Source of the DNA: Ignavibacteria bacterium UBA6688
GTDB taxonomy: Bacteria > Bacteroidota > Ignavibacteria > UBA10030
Reading direction: 5' to 3'
Length of the DNA stretch: 13,393 nt
Assembly: GCA_002454845.1 (NCBI GenBank)
Contig: DKJQ01000133.1
Location: 1-13,393, forward strand
The notes below the pieces were generated by a model. That model saw nothing but the letters and a program-made list of their open reading frames with translations, ran no database searches and was not told the DNA's origin. The position numbers were made by a program, and so were the translations under genes. Position 1 is the first letter of the stretch, and every line of letters begins with the position of its first letter. This document shows positions 7,312 through 13,393 of this stretch, piece after piece.

Positions 7312-8910
7312 ATGAAGGAACTGCGTCTCAGGATATCCCTCGCTCTTCTCATCCCCTTCCTTTTCCTCTTTCAGCAGGCGGACGCCTTTGAAAAAATCAC
7401 CATCCGCATCAACTATGCGAACAGGCCCCCCTCGTATCTGAAGGCGCTGGATCTCGGTGGCGCATTGTATGTCTCTTCCAATGATTTTGCCACGCACTTC
7501 AGTCTTCCTTTTGCTGTAAGCCGGGAGCGGTCGAAGTTTGAAATACGCCTCCCTCACCATCGTCTCAAGATGACGGCCCACAATCCCTTCGTAGTCATCA
7601 CCGAGGTCGCTACCAATGTTTCCTCCGTGTATCAGGTTCCAACACCGGTCCAGTTTCTTGACAGCCTCTACTACGCACCTGCCCATCACTTCTTTGAACT
7701 GGTCGAGCGGTTTTCCGGAGTCGGGGTGTCCTGGGAACGGGAATCTCGCACGCTGTCCTACAGTACAACACCCCCGCCACCCGGACCGCAATTCGATATC
7801 ACGGGTATCGAGCTCGAGCCGCGACTGAATGGCTACCTCCTGACGGTCAAAGCCAATCGAAAACTCAACGAGTACGAGGCCCTCCTCAAGCAAAACGACG
7901 GGTGGCTGTTCGTCACCATCGCCAATGCCAACGCGGACACCAACGCTATTAAGCAGTTCAAAACGGGGCCCATTGTCCGTCAGATTTTGACTTTTCAATC
8001 GCCGACCTCCGTCCAGCTTACATTCCGCGTGGGCACCGACGTTGCACGGGCCGAACCCCTTACGGAAGAGGGGACGAACAACCTCATGATCGCGCTCCAT
8101 ACAAGGGCCGAAGTGGAAAAGGAAGAGTTGGAGCGGCGCAAGCAGGAATTGATCCGGGAGCGTCTGGAGCGGGAACGAAGTCGCCAGAAACTCGATGTGA
8201 TCGTTATCGATGCGGGTCATGGAGGGAAGGATCCCGGGACCATCGGCGTGAACAAGACACGCGAGAAGGACGTCACCCTTGCCGTGGCGTTGAAGCTTGG
8301 AGCGCTGATTGAAAAATCCATGAAGGATGTCAAGGTCGTCTATACACGCAAGAATGACCGGTTTGTCGAACTTTACCGCCGGACGCAGATTGCCAACGAG
8401 GCGGACGGGAAGCTCTTCGTCAGCATCCACTGCAATTCCACGGAGCGGAAACCGTCATCCGCGAATGGTTTTGAGATCTACTTGCTCCGGCCCGGCAAGA
8501 CGGAGAGCGCTACGCGCATCGCCGAGCGTGAAAACTCCGTGATCCAGTTGGAAGAAGGGTACGAGGACCGGTACAAAGAATTAACCGAAGAGAATTTTAT
8601 TCTTGTTGCCATGCGCCAGAGCGCTTTCGTCCGGTACAGCGAGCGTTTTGCCGAAATCGCCTCGGAGACCATGGCAAACCAATTGAAGATCCGGAATAGC
8701 GGCGTGAAACAGGCGGGATTCTATGTCCTGGTCGGGGCGTCGATGCCGAACGTCCTGGTGGAGACCGGCTACCTTTCGAACCGCAACGAAGAGCGCGTAC
8801 TCCGGAGCAAGGATGGTCAACAAAAAATTGCCGAGGCGTTGTTCGAAGGGATTAAACACTTCAAGGAGATGTATGACAAGGCCCTGGACGAGACAAGATC
8901 CGGAAGCTAA
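7312..8910 (+). CDS. Periplasmic N-acetylmuramoyl-L-alanine amidase (Amidase_3) with AMIN-like domain
   Basis: This 532-residue exported protein begins with a signal peptide (1-25, ending QQADA). Residues about 30-150 look like a copper-amine-oxidase-N-like stalk domain, about 158-262 like an AMIN peptidoglycan/envelope-targeting domain, and 264-294 form a charged coiled-coil linker. About 296-520 is the zinc Amidase_3 domain. Zinc ligands are H303 in DAGHGGKDPG, E318 in TREKD and H373 in SIHCNS; E484 in VETGYLSN is the catalytic Glu. The enzyme cuts the amide between MurNAc and the stem peptide, usually for daughter-cell separation. About 110 residues lie between H373 and E484, long enough to hold the regulatory helix known from AmiB/AmiC, so an EnvC-like activator is plausible. 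The start directly follows the yajQ stop without a ribosome site. It resembles AmiC, but orthology is unproven. Confidence 0.9.
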   Translation: MKELRLRISLALLIPFLFLFQQADAFEKITIRINYANRPPSYLKALDLGGALYVSSNDFATHFSLPFAVSRERSKFEIRLPHHRLKMTAHNPFVVITEVATNVSSVYQVPTPVQFLDSLYYAPAHHFFELVERFSGVGVSWERESRTLSYSTTPPPPGPQFDITGIELEPRLNGYLLTVKANRKLNEYEALLKQNDGWLFVTIANANADTNAIKQFKTGPIVRQILTFQSPTSVQLTFRVGTDVARAEPLTEEGTNNLMIALHTRAEVEKEELERRKQELIRERLERERSRQKLDVIVIDAGHGGKDPGTIGVNKTREKDVTLAVALKLGALIEKSMKDVKVVYTRKNDRFVELYRRTQIANEADGKLFVSIHCNSTERKPSSANGFEIYLLRPGKTESATRIAERENSVIQLEEGYEDRYKELTEENFILVAMRQSAFVRYSERFAEIASETMANQLKIRNSGVKQAGFYVLVGASMPNVLVETGYLSNRNEERVLRSKDGQQKIAEALFEGIKHFKEMYDKALDETRSGS

Positions 8911-9004
8911 GGCGTACGGTGAAGAGGTATGAAACAACAGGTGAGAACCCCACGGCCGTAAGACCATCTTCGATCCCCCCTCGGAACCGAATCGTTCCCT
9001 CCTT
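8911..9004. other. Convergent intergenic gap
   Basis: These 94 bp separate the 3' ends of the amidase operon and the iron operon. The only structure I see is a 5-bp stem, GGAAC (8983-8987) / GTTCC (8994-8998), without a T-tract on either side, so it is not a convincing intrinsic terminator. Confidence 0.5.
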
Positions 9005-10441
9005 CTACACCATCCCCGCCATCCTCCCGATCTGTGCCACAAAAAAACAGACGATGAATGCGATCGCCAACGGCAGGAGGGCTGAAACCCAGGTCCATCG
9101 CGCACTCCCCGTTTCTTTATAGATCGTATACAAGGTGGTCGAACAAGGGTTGTGCAGGAGGCTGAAGAGCATCAAGTTGAGACCCGTCAGCAGCGTCCAT
9201 CCCCCCGCATGGAGAACTGCCGCCGTAGCCGTCTCTGAATCGAGTTCAAACATCACACCCGCTCCACCCCCCACCTCAGCAGAACCCGTCATCAGCACCG
9301 TCAGCATCAGGATGGTCGGAATCACGATCTCGTTCGCCGGGATTGCGATAATGTACGCAAGCAGGATGACGCCGTTCAATCCGATGAGAATCCCGACGGG
9401 ATCCAGGAACCCGATCGTCAGCCCGGCAAGGCTTTCGCCACCGATGTGGATGTTGGAGACAAGCCAGATCACTCCCCCTGCCGGCACCGCCCAGATGACC
9501 GCCCTCCACAAAACAATCGCCGTCCGGTCGATGAGCGAAGTATAAAGCGTTCGCCAGATCCTGGGGGGCCGATACGGTGGAAGCTCCAGGCTGAAGGTCG
9601 AGACCTCCCCGCGCAACACCGTTCTTGAGAGTCCCCAGGAAACAAGAAAGGTAAAAAAGATGCCGATCAGGACGACCCCCACAACCGCCAGTGCGGATGC
9701 GGCACCGGCAAGGTGAGGCGGGACGAGCGCCCCGATAAAGATGGTGGCCACCAGGATCTGTGTCGGCCAGCGTCCGTTGCAGAGAGCGAAGTTATTGGTG
9801 AGGATGGCAATGAGACGTTCCCTCGGACTGTCGATTACGCGCGTGGAGATCATTGCGGCGGCATTGCAGCCATATCCCATCGCCATCGTCAGCGCCTGCT
9901 TCCCATGCGCACCCGCCCTTCGAAATAGAGCATCCAGGTTGAACGCGACGCGGGGAAGATAGCCAAAATCTTCGAGAAGGGTAAACAATGGGAAGAAGAT
10001 CGCCATCGGTGGCAACATCACACTCACCACCCATGCCATCGCGAGGTACATCCCGTCGAACAGGAATCCGTTCAACCACCACGGGAGACCGAGCGATGTT
10101 CCGGTTTCCTTAAGGAATGGATGGGCGAAATCGACCAGAAAATCGGCCAGCAAGCGGGATGGGACGTTCGCCCCTTCGATCGTAATCCAGAACACGATCG
10201 CAAGCAAGAGGAACATCAGGGGAAACCCGAACACCCTGCTTGTGACAAGGCGATCAAGCGTCCGATCAAACGAGATCCTGGGCCTTCCTCCCTCGACTGC
10301 CACAGACCGGCCGGCGATACGCTCCGCCTCCTTGTACAGCGACTCGATGGTCGAGTCATGCAGGCGTTCCCCAACCTCCCACCGGAGAGCGTTGGCCGTA
10401 CTCAGTATCTGCTCGTGCTTAGACTGCTTGGGAGTGCTCAT
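9005..10441 (-). CDS. feoB: FeoB membrane subunit (separate Fe(II) permease half)
   Basis: The 478-residue polytopic protein corresponds to the membrane part of FeoB without the G domain. After a cytosolic segment (1-68), helices alternate with the classic blocks: PLFTLLEDFGYLPRVAF (151-167) with R172-x-GAHGK behind, the first gate motif GYGCNAAAMISTR (189-201, Cys192), RERLIAILTNNFALCNGR (207-224), and the second gate segment LLHNPCSTTL (428-437, Cys433). FeoB moves Fe(II) across the inner membrane. Canonical proteobacterial FeoB has GCNVPA at the first gate; here it is GCNAAA. The G domain is on the preceding gene, whose end overlaps this start by 23 bp. The ATG at 10441 is preceded by GAAAGAAGAAAG, a usable purine-rich ribosome site. 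It is the last gene of the iron operon. Confidence 0.9.
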   Translation of the reverse strand: MSTPKQSKHEQILSTANALRWEVGERLHDSTIESLYKEAERIAGRSVAVEGGRPRISFDRTLDRLVTSRVFGFPLMFLLLAIVFWITIEGANVPSRLLADFLVDFAHPFLKETGTSLGLPWWLNGFLFDGMYLAMAWVVSVMLPPMAIFFPLFTLLEDFGYLPRVAFNLDALFRRAGAHGKQALTMAMGYGCNAAAMISTRVIDSPRERLIAILTNNFALCNGRWPTQILVATIFIGALVPPHLAGAASALAVVGVVLIGIFFTFLVSWGLSRTVLRGEVSTFSLELPPYRPPRIWRTLYTSLIDRTAIVLWRAVIWAVPAGGVIWLVSNIHIGGESLAGLTIGFLDPVGILIGLNGVILLAYIIAIPANEIVIPTILMLTVLMTGSAEVGGGAGVMFELDSETATAAVLHAGGWTLLTGLNLMLFSLLHNPCSTTLYTIYKETGSARWTWVSALLPLAIAFIVCFFVAQIGRMAGMV

Positions 10442-11267
10442 TGTACACTTTCTTCTTTCGACCTGTTGTGAGGGAATCTTCCAGGGCTGATCGTCGTGTC
10501 AGGTCGCCCAGTTCACCGCTCCGGATCGCATCGACAATCCTTTGATCCCCCTCCAACAACCGGAGTGCGACCCAACGCGCGTTGGGGAGAGAGGGGAATG
10601 CCTGCTGGACCTTCGCAGTCATTTTTCCGATCGCTTTATGCAATGCACCGGATTCGATCGGGAAACGTTTTGGTTTGCAGACAAACGTACCGGTTGCAAC
10701 TTCTGCAATTGCACGAAGGAGTTCGGGGATCCCCTGGTTATTCCTCGCGGCCGTGGGTATGACCGGTACGCCCAGATCGCGCATGAGAACCCGTTCCTCC
10801 ACCACGATCCCATGGCGCTTCGCTTCATCCACGAGATTGAGGCAAACGACGGCCTTCTCCGTTATCTCCAGCACCTGCAGGACGAGGTTCAGGTTTCTTT
10901 CCAGGCGGGTGGCATCGACAACGACCACCGTGACATCAGGCTGGCCGAAGAGGATGAAATCCCGCGCCACCTCCTCATCCGTGCTGGTGGAAAGGAGGGA
11001 ATACGTGCCCGGAAGGTCGACCAACTTGTACCGTTTCGCATCGTAGGAAAATGCCCCTTCCGCCCGGACGACGGTTTTCCCGGGCCAGTTCCCCGTGTGC
11101 TGCCTCAAGCCTGTCAGGCTGTTGAAAACAGTGCTCTTCCCCACGTTGGGATTCCCGGCAAGGGCGACAACAAAATCAAAATTCCCGGCTTCCAGACCCA
11201 GCTGGACCAGTTTTGCGTCCTTGTTGACCGGACAAACTTCACATTGCTGAGGATTCATTGTCGTCAT
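10419..11267 (-). CDS. feoB: FeoB G-protein subunit (separate GTPase half)
   Basis: The 282-residue cytosolic protein equals the N-terminal GTPase plus helical spacer of FeoB. Visible are G1 GNPNVGKST (38-46), switch I region HTGNWPGKTV (57-66), G3 DLPG (84-87), G4 NLVD (144-147, where FeoB usually has NMxD) and G5 TAA (172-174). The helical domain runs about 195-260 (WVALRLLEGD). It lacks any membrane segment and ends with a basic GRKKK before its own TAA. GTP binding is thought to control Fe(II) passage through the membrane subunit. A short N-terminal extension holds C9-x2-C12. The start (AGGA at 11276-11273) overlaps the upstream fusion gene by ATGA; Met4 is an alternative. Both halves are intact and each has a start and stop, so a split transporter is more likely than a sequencing frameshift. 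Confidence 0.9.
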   Translation of the reverse strand: MTTMNPQQCEVCPVNKDAKLVQLGLEAGNFDFVVALAGNPNVGKSTVFNSLTGLRQHTGNWPGKTVVRAEGAFSYDAKRYKLVDLPGTYSLLSTSTDEEVARDFILFGQPDVTVVVVDATRLERNLNLVLQVLEITEKAVVCLNLVDEAKRHGIVVEERVLMRDLGVPVIPTAARNNQGIPELLRAIAEVATGTFVCKPKRFPIESGALHKAIGKMTAKVQQAFPSLPNARWVALRLLEGDQRIVDAIRSGELGDLTRRSALEDSLTTGRKKKVYNEHSQAV

Positions 11268-12289
11268 GCTGTTCCTGTTGGCTCCGAAATATAGATGAGA
11301 TCTGCCTGCTGTTGCCGGAGAGCGATGGTCGCGCCGCGAATCCTGTACGCCGTTGGGTCGCCGCCGGGACTTCGTAATTCGGCTTCAATCATCGTTCCGG
11401 GAACAACGCCAAGGTCCATCAATCTTCGCCGCTGCGTGCCGCGACACGCGGGCGAAAGTCCGGTCACCATTCCACGTTCCCCGATGGCAAGGGAGGCCAG
11501 CGTCAAAAAGGGGCCCTCGTGGACCGCTTCGACCGGTAACATCACCACGGAGATGTTGGCAGCGACGACGGGGGCAAGAATAACTTCATTTCCTGCCGCA
11601 TCGAACACCACCCGGTCCGGCGATTGCCCGATCATCCGAACCTGCATGCCGGGGAACAATCCCACGGCAACCAATTGAGCATAGATCGCCGCCGGCTCGT
11701 CTTCGACGTGCACAATGGCTGCAACCTCATTGTCCTTTAACGATGTGAGCGGAATGCCCTGATGCGACGGCAGGGTTCCGGCCACGGTCGGGATCGGGTC
11801 GCCATGCGGGTCATACAAGGGATCGCCGAGTTTTCGGGCAATGGCATTTGCCTCATCGACGGTCATCGCGTGCTCCTTCAACTCGGCCTCTGTATGCCAC
11901 TCCGCTTCCCGGACGTTTGTCTCATCCGCAAGGTACCGTTCCCACAGCCTGTGGAGGCGGATGACGCGGAGCGCGTACGACCGGCCACCCGTCGTGAGAC
12001 GGAGCTCGAGGTTCCGGCGTTCGACCAATCTGAGACCCTCGAGTCGCGAGATCAGTTTGACCGCTTCATCCCCGGAGATGGAAAGGGTACCTGCAAGGCT
12101 TTCCAACGTCGAGGGAATTTTCCGGTACTCGTAATCATACAGGTGCTTCAGCGCGTCCTCGACGAGGATGCGCGCAGATCGTTCGGCGGCGCGTCGCCAG
12201 CGGGCAATGAGTCCCTTACGAGGCCACGCAAAGATCGCACAGATCGCAAGCACCAAAGTTCCGACCAGCAATGTTTCAAAAGGGGTCAT
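11264..12289 (-). CDS. Membrane-anchored DtxR-like regulator fused to two FeoA (SH3) domains
   Basis: The protein has 341 residues from the chosen ATG at 12289. Residues 4-22 form a membrane helix followed by a basic stretch (RKGLIARWRR). About 44-105 is a DtxR-like winged helix, and about 108-160 a DtxR-type dimerisation/metal region (LHRLWERYLADE; EAELKEHAMT; DPHGDPIP). About 181-250 is a FeoA/SH3-like domain, and 262-335 a canonical FeoA (LASLAIGERG, RRRLMDLGVVPG, ATIALR). FeoA proteins help FeoB, and DtxR proteins are metal-dependent repressors. A tethered DtxR body suggests a membrane metal sensor or a scaffold for FeoB rather than an ordinary repressor, but that is inference. An ATG 14 codons earlier (12331) lies inside the preceding gene; 12289 is preferred because AAGG sits 7 nt upstream and the helix then begins at residue 4. 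It overlaps the FeoB GTPase gene by ATGA. Confidence 0.82.
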   Translation of the reverse strand: MTPFETLLVGTLVLAICAIFAWPRKGLIARWRRAAERSARILVEDALKHLYDYEYRKIPSTLESLAGTLSISGDEAVKLISRLEGLRLVERRNLELRLTTGGRSYALRVIRLHRLWERYLADETNVREAEWHTEAELKEHAMTVDEANAIARKLGDPLYDPHGDPIPTVAGTLPSHQGIPLTSLKDNEVAAIVHVEDEPAAIYAQLVAVGLFPGMQVRMIGQSPDRVVFDAAGNEVILAPVVAANISVVMLPVEAVHEGPFLTLASLAIGERGMVTGLSPACRGTQRRRLMDLGVVPGTMIEAELRSPGGDPTAYRIRGATIALRQQQADLIYISEPTGTA

Positions 12290-12293
12290 ACGC

Positions 12294-12953
12294 TTACCTT
12301 TCCGGTATTTCGACAAAAATGCTTTTGGCAAGCTTGGAGCTGATAAACTGCTCCTTCCTCCCTACCTCCACCCGCAACGAGCCGTCAAACTCGATCCGCT
12401 CCCTTACCTTGATCTTGCGCCCCAGCAGGATCCCCAGCTTTGCGGCATACTGTAACACTTCCGGACTCGAATCGCTGACGCGCGAAACCAGAACTACCAC
12501 CCCCGGTTTCACATCGGACAGGAGCATGTGGTTTACGGCCTCCACATCCCCCTCGGGTGACGGAATAATATCACCGTGAGGATCACGCCGGGGGAACCCC
12601 AACGCCTTGTCGAGGCGCTGCTCCAGTTTTTCCGAGGTGATGTGCTCCAACCGCTCCGCCTCTTCGTCGATTTCATCCCAGTCGTACTTCAACACTTCGA
12701 CCAGGAACAGTTCCCAAAGCCGGTGGCGGCGAATGATCCGGAGGGCTTTCTTGCGTCCACGCTCACTCAACTCCACTCCCTTGTAGGGTGTGTAGGTAAC
12801 GCTCCCTTCATCCGCCAGCTTCTTGATCATCTCGGTCACGGAGGGAGCGGAAATCTGGAGTTGTTCGGAGAGGGACGACGTCGTCACCCTCCCTCCCTGC
12901 TCCTGAAGCTTGTAGATGTTTTTGAGATAGTTTTCGACCTGCTCGCTTGCCAT
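12294..12953 (-). CDS. DtxR/MntR-family metal-dependent transcriptional regulator
   Basis: The protein has 219 residues from the chosen ATG at 12953, with AGGAA at 12963-12959 and 5-nt spacing. An upstream in-frame ATG at 12995 would add 14 residues with no family match. Residues about 4-65 form the winged helix, including the helix-turn-helix TSSLSEQLQISAPSVTEMIKKL. About 70-140 is the dimerisation/metal domain, and about 145-215 an SH3/FeoA-like domain. Candidate metal ligands are H77, E81, E100, E103 and H104; the Cys of DtxR (Cys102) is Glu100 here, as in the Mn sensor MntR. Residues at the MntR positions 8 and 11 are N8 and K11, so the site is not fully MntR-like. As first gene of the feo operon it probably represses the operon when metal is sufficient, though Fe versus Mn cannot be settled by reading. 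Confidence 0.88.
   Translation of the reverse strand: MASEQVENYLKNIYKLQEQGGRVTTSSLSEQLQISAPSVTEMIKKLADEGSVTYTPYKGVELSERGRKKALRIIRRHRLWELFLVEVLKYDWDEIDEEAERLEHITSEKLEQRLDKALGFPRRDPHGDIIPSPEGDVEAVNHMLLSDVKPGVVVLVSRVSDSSPEVLQYAAKLGILLGRKIKVRERIEFDGSLRVEVGRKEQFISSKLAKSIFVEIPER
12297..12300 (-). promoter_or_regulatory. Ribosome binding site deciding the DtxR-FeoA fusion start
   Basis: AAGG on the minus strand (within GGAAAGG) lies 7 nt before the ATG at 12289 and spans the last codons of the upstream regulator, whose TAA is at 12296-12294. This supports coupled re-initiation at 12289 rather than the in-frame ATG at 12331. Confidence 0.6.
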
Positions 12954-12977
12954 AGAGATTCCTGACGTAAAGAGGAA

Positions 12978-13066
12978 CCCACGAATCTTCACCAATCTCC
13001 GCTCATCATCGGAGTGGCAAAAAGGGATTAAGATTTTTTTTGTGAATATTCGTGTAGATTCGTGGG
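12978..13066. repeat. Imperfect 15-nt inverted repeat in the regulator leader
   Basis: CCCACGAATCTTCAC (12978-12992) and GTGTAGATTCGTGGG (13052-13066) are inverse complements at 14 of 15 positions, with 59 nt between the arms. A small stem CTCCG/CGGAG (12997-13001 and 13010-13014) is nested inside. The right arm also belongs to a tandem ATTCGTG (13048-13054 and 13058-13064), and GAATATTC (13044-13051) is a perfect palindrome. It lies just upstream of the DtxR-type gene. It could be an operator pair, a leader RNA structure, or a terminator-like structure for the barrel gene (followed on the minus strand by TTCCTCTTT). It could also be a dispersed genomic repeat. Confidence 0.55.
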
Positions 13067-13099
13067 AAGAAAACGCTGAGTAATACCATTTCCTTGTTT

Positions 13100-13393
13100 T
13101 TAGAAATAACTTGCAACACTGAAGTTTACACCAACGCTTCTCTCCGCGACATCCACACGATTCCAGAGCCGGTCGAAGCGGTAGTCCAATTTGAACACAG
13201 TATCTTCGACCGGGCGGAAGTTCAGCCCCAGGCTGAACCGCTGGATGGCATCACCGCCGATTCCTGCATCAAGGTCCACAAGTTCATATCGACCCACCAC
13301 GGTAAAACGCGAGCGGGCCATCACGGGGATCCACCCGCCTCCAAAGTGATAATTCATCTGCGCGTACAATCCCTGTTGCTGCTCGGCAAACAA
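13100..13393 (-). CDS. C-terminal part of an outer-membrane beta-barrel (porin-like) protein
   Basis: The last 97 codons of a gene whose start lies beyond the right edge. Alternating short beta strands are visible: QGLYAQMNYHF, RFTVVGRYELVD, IQRFSLGLNFRP, VFKLDYRFDR and SVGVNFSVASYF. The terminal residue is Phe, the classic signal for insertion of outer-membrane barrels by the BAM complex. The pattern resembles phosphate-selective-porin-like (OprO/OprP) or other bacterial porins, but the fragment is too short to name the family. It is transcribed in the same direction as the iron operon, 146 bp upstream of its first start codon. Whether it shares metal regulation is unknown. The TTG at position 13393 is only the first codon in view, not a start. 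Confidence 0.72.
   Translation of the reverse strand: MFAEQQQGLYAQMNYHFGGGWIPVMARSRFTVVGRYELVDLDAGIGGDAIQRFSLGLNFRPVEDTVFKLDYRFDRLWNRVDVAERSVGVNFSVASYF

Noticed and set aside
7279..8430. Long open frame on the minus strand opposite the amidase (383 codons)
   Set aside because: It lies wholly opposite yajQ and the amidase, whose frames carry clear catalytic motifs. The antisense product shows no recognisable domain and is an expected shadow in GC-rich coding DNA.
8983..8998. Hairpin GGAAC/GTTCC as bidirectional terminator
   Set aside because: The stem is only 5 bp and no T-tract follows on either strand.
10542..11294. Plus-strand open frame opposite the FeoB GTPase gene (250 codons)
   Set aside because: The minus-strand GTPase with its G motifs explains the region.
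12289..12331. Earlier ATG (12331) for the DtxR-FeoA fusion
   Set aside because: It would overlap the upstream regulator by 38 bp and put a basic 14-residue tail before the membrane helix; the ATG at 12289 has an AAGG at good spacing.
12953..12995. Earlier ATG (12995) for the DtxR-family regulator
   Set aside because: The added residues do not match the family N-terminus, while the ATG at 12953 has AGGAA 5 nt upstream and gives the usual DtxR start; the earlier ATG also lies next to the inverted repeat.
1..13393. tRNA, rRNA, CRISPR array, insertion sequence or prophage signals
   Set aside because: I saw no tandem spaced repeats, no transposase or integrase motifs, and no stable RNA gene; nearly all bases are covered by protein genes of similar base composition.

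Overview
The window looks like a chromosomal segment from the Bacteroidota/Chlorobi side of the tree, with an Ignavibacteria-like lineage as my best guess. The reasons are these. A very large secreted nuclease runs off the left edge just where a type IX secretion sorting tail would begin. An outer-membrane barrel with a terminal Phe lies at the right edge. Several genes lack a clear Shine-Dalgarno sequence. The base composition looks mid-50s %GC by eye. The placement is inference; no rRNA or tRNA gene is present to anchor it.

Layout. Positions 1-3068 (minus) are one uninterrupted reading frame of more than 1022 codons. It encodes a secreted lamin-tail / OB-fold / fibronectin III / double phospholipase-D-type nuclease and is truncated at the window edge. 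A 134-bp divergent intergenic region (3069-3202) separates it from a tight seven-gene plus-strand run (3203-8910). That run encodes a NUDIX MutT-like hydrolase, a MutY/MIG-like adenine glycosylase, an Ogg2-type 8-oxoguanine glycosylase/lyase, a saccharopine-dehydrogenase-family oxidoreductase, a small pseudopilin-like membrane protein, YajQ and a periplasmic N-acetylmuramoyl-L-alanine amidase. Gaps are 38 bp or less, with one 4-bp overlap, so a single transcription unit is likely. The first three genes together form the complete oxidised-guanine (GO) defence: pool sanitisation, removal of misinserted A, and removal of 8-oxoG.

A short convergent gap (8911-9004) is followed by a minus-strand iron operon (12953 down to 9005). 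Its genes, in transcription order, are a DtxR/MntR-family metalloregulator, a membrane-anchored DtxR-like protein fused to two FeoA-type SH3 domains, a separate FeoB G-protein subunit and a separate FeoB membrane subunit. Junctions are a 4-nt gap, a 4-bp overlap and a 23-bp overlap. The most unusual element is the tethered DtxR-FeoA-FeoA protein, which physically joins a metal-regulator fold, a membrane anchor and the FeoA partner of a split Fe(II) transporter. The leader in front of the first regulator holds a long imperfect inverted repeat. The window ends with the C-terminal part of an outer-membrane beta-barrel protein (13100-13393, minus) upstream of the iron operon.
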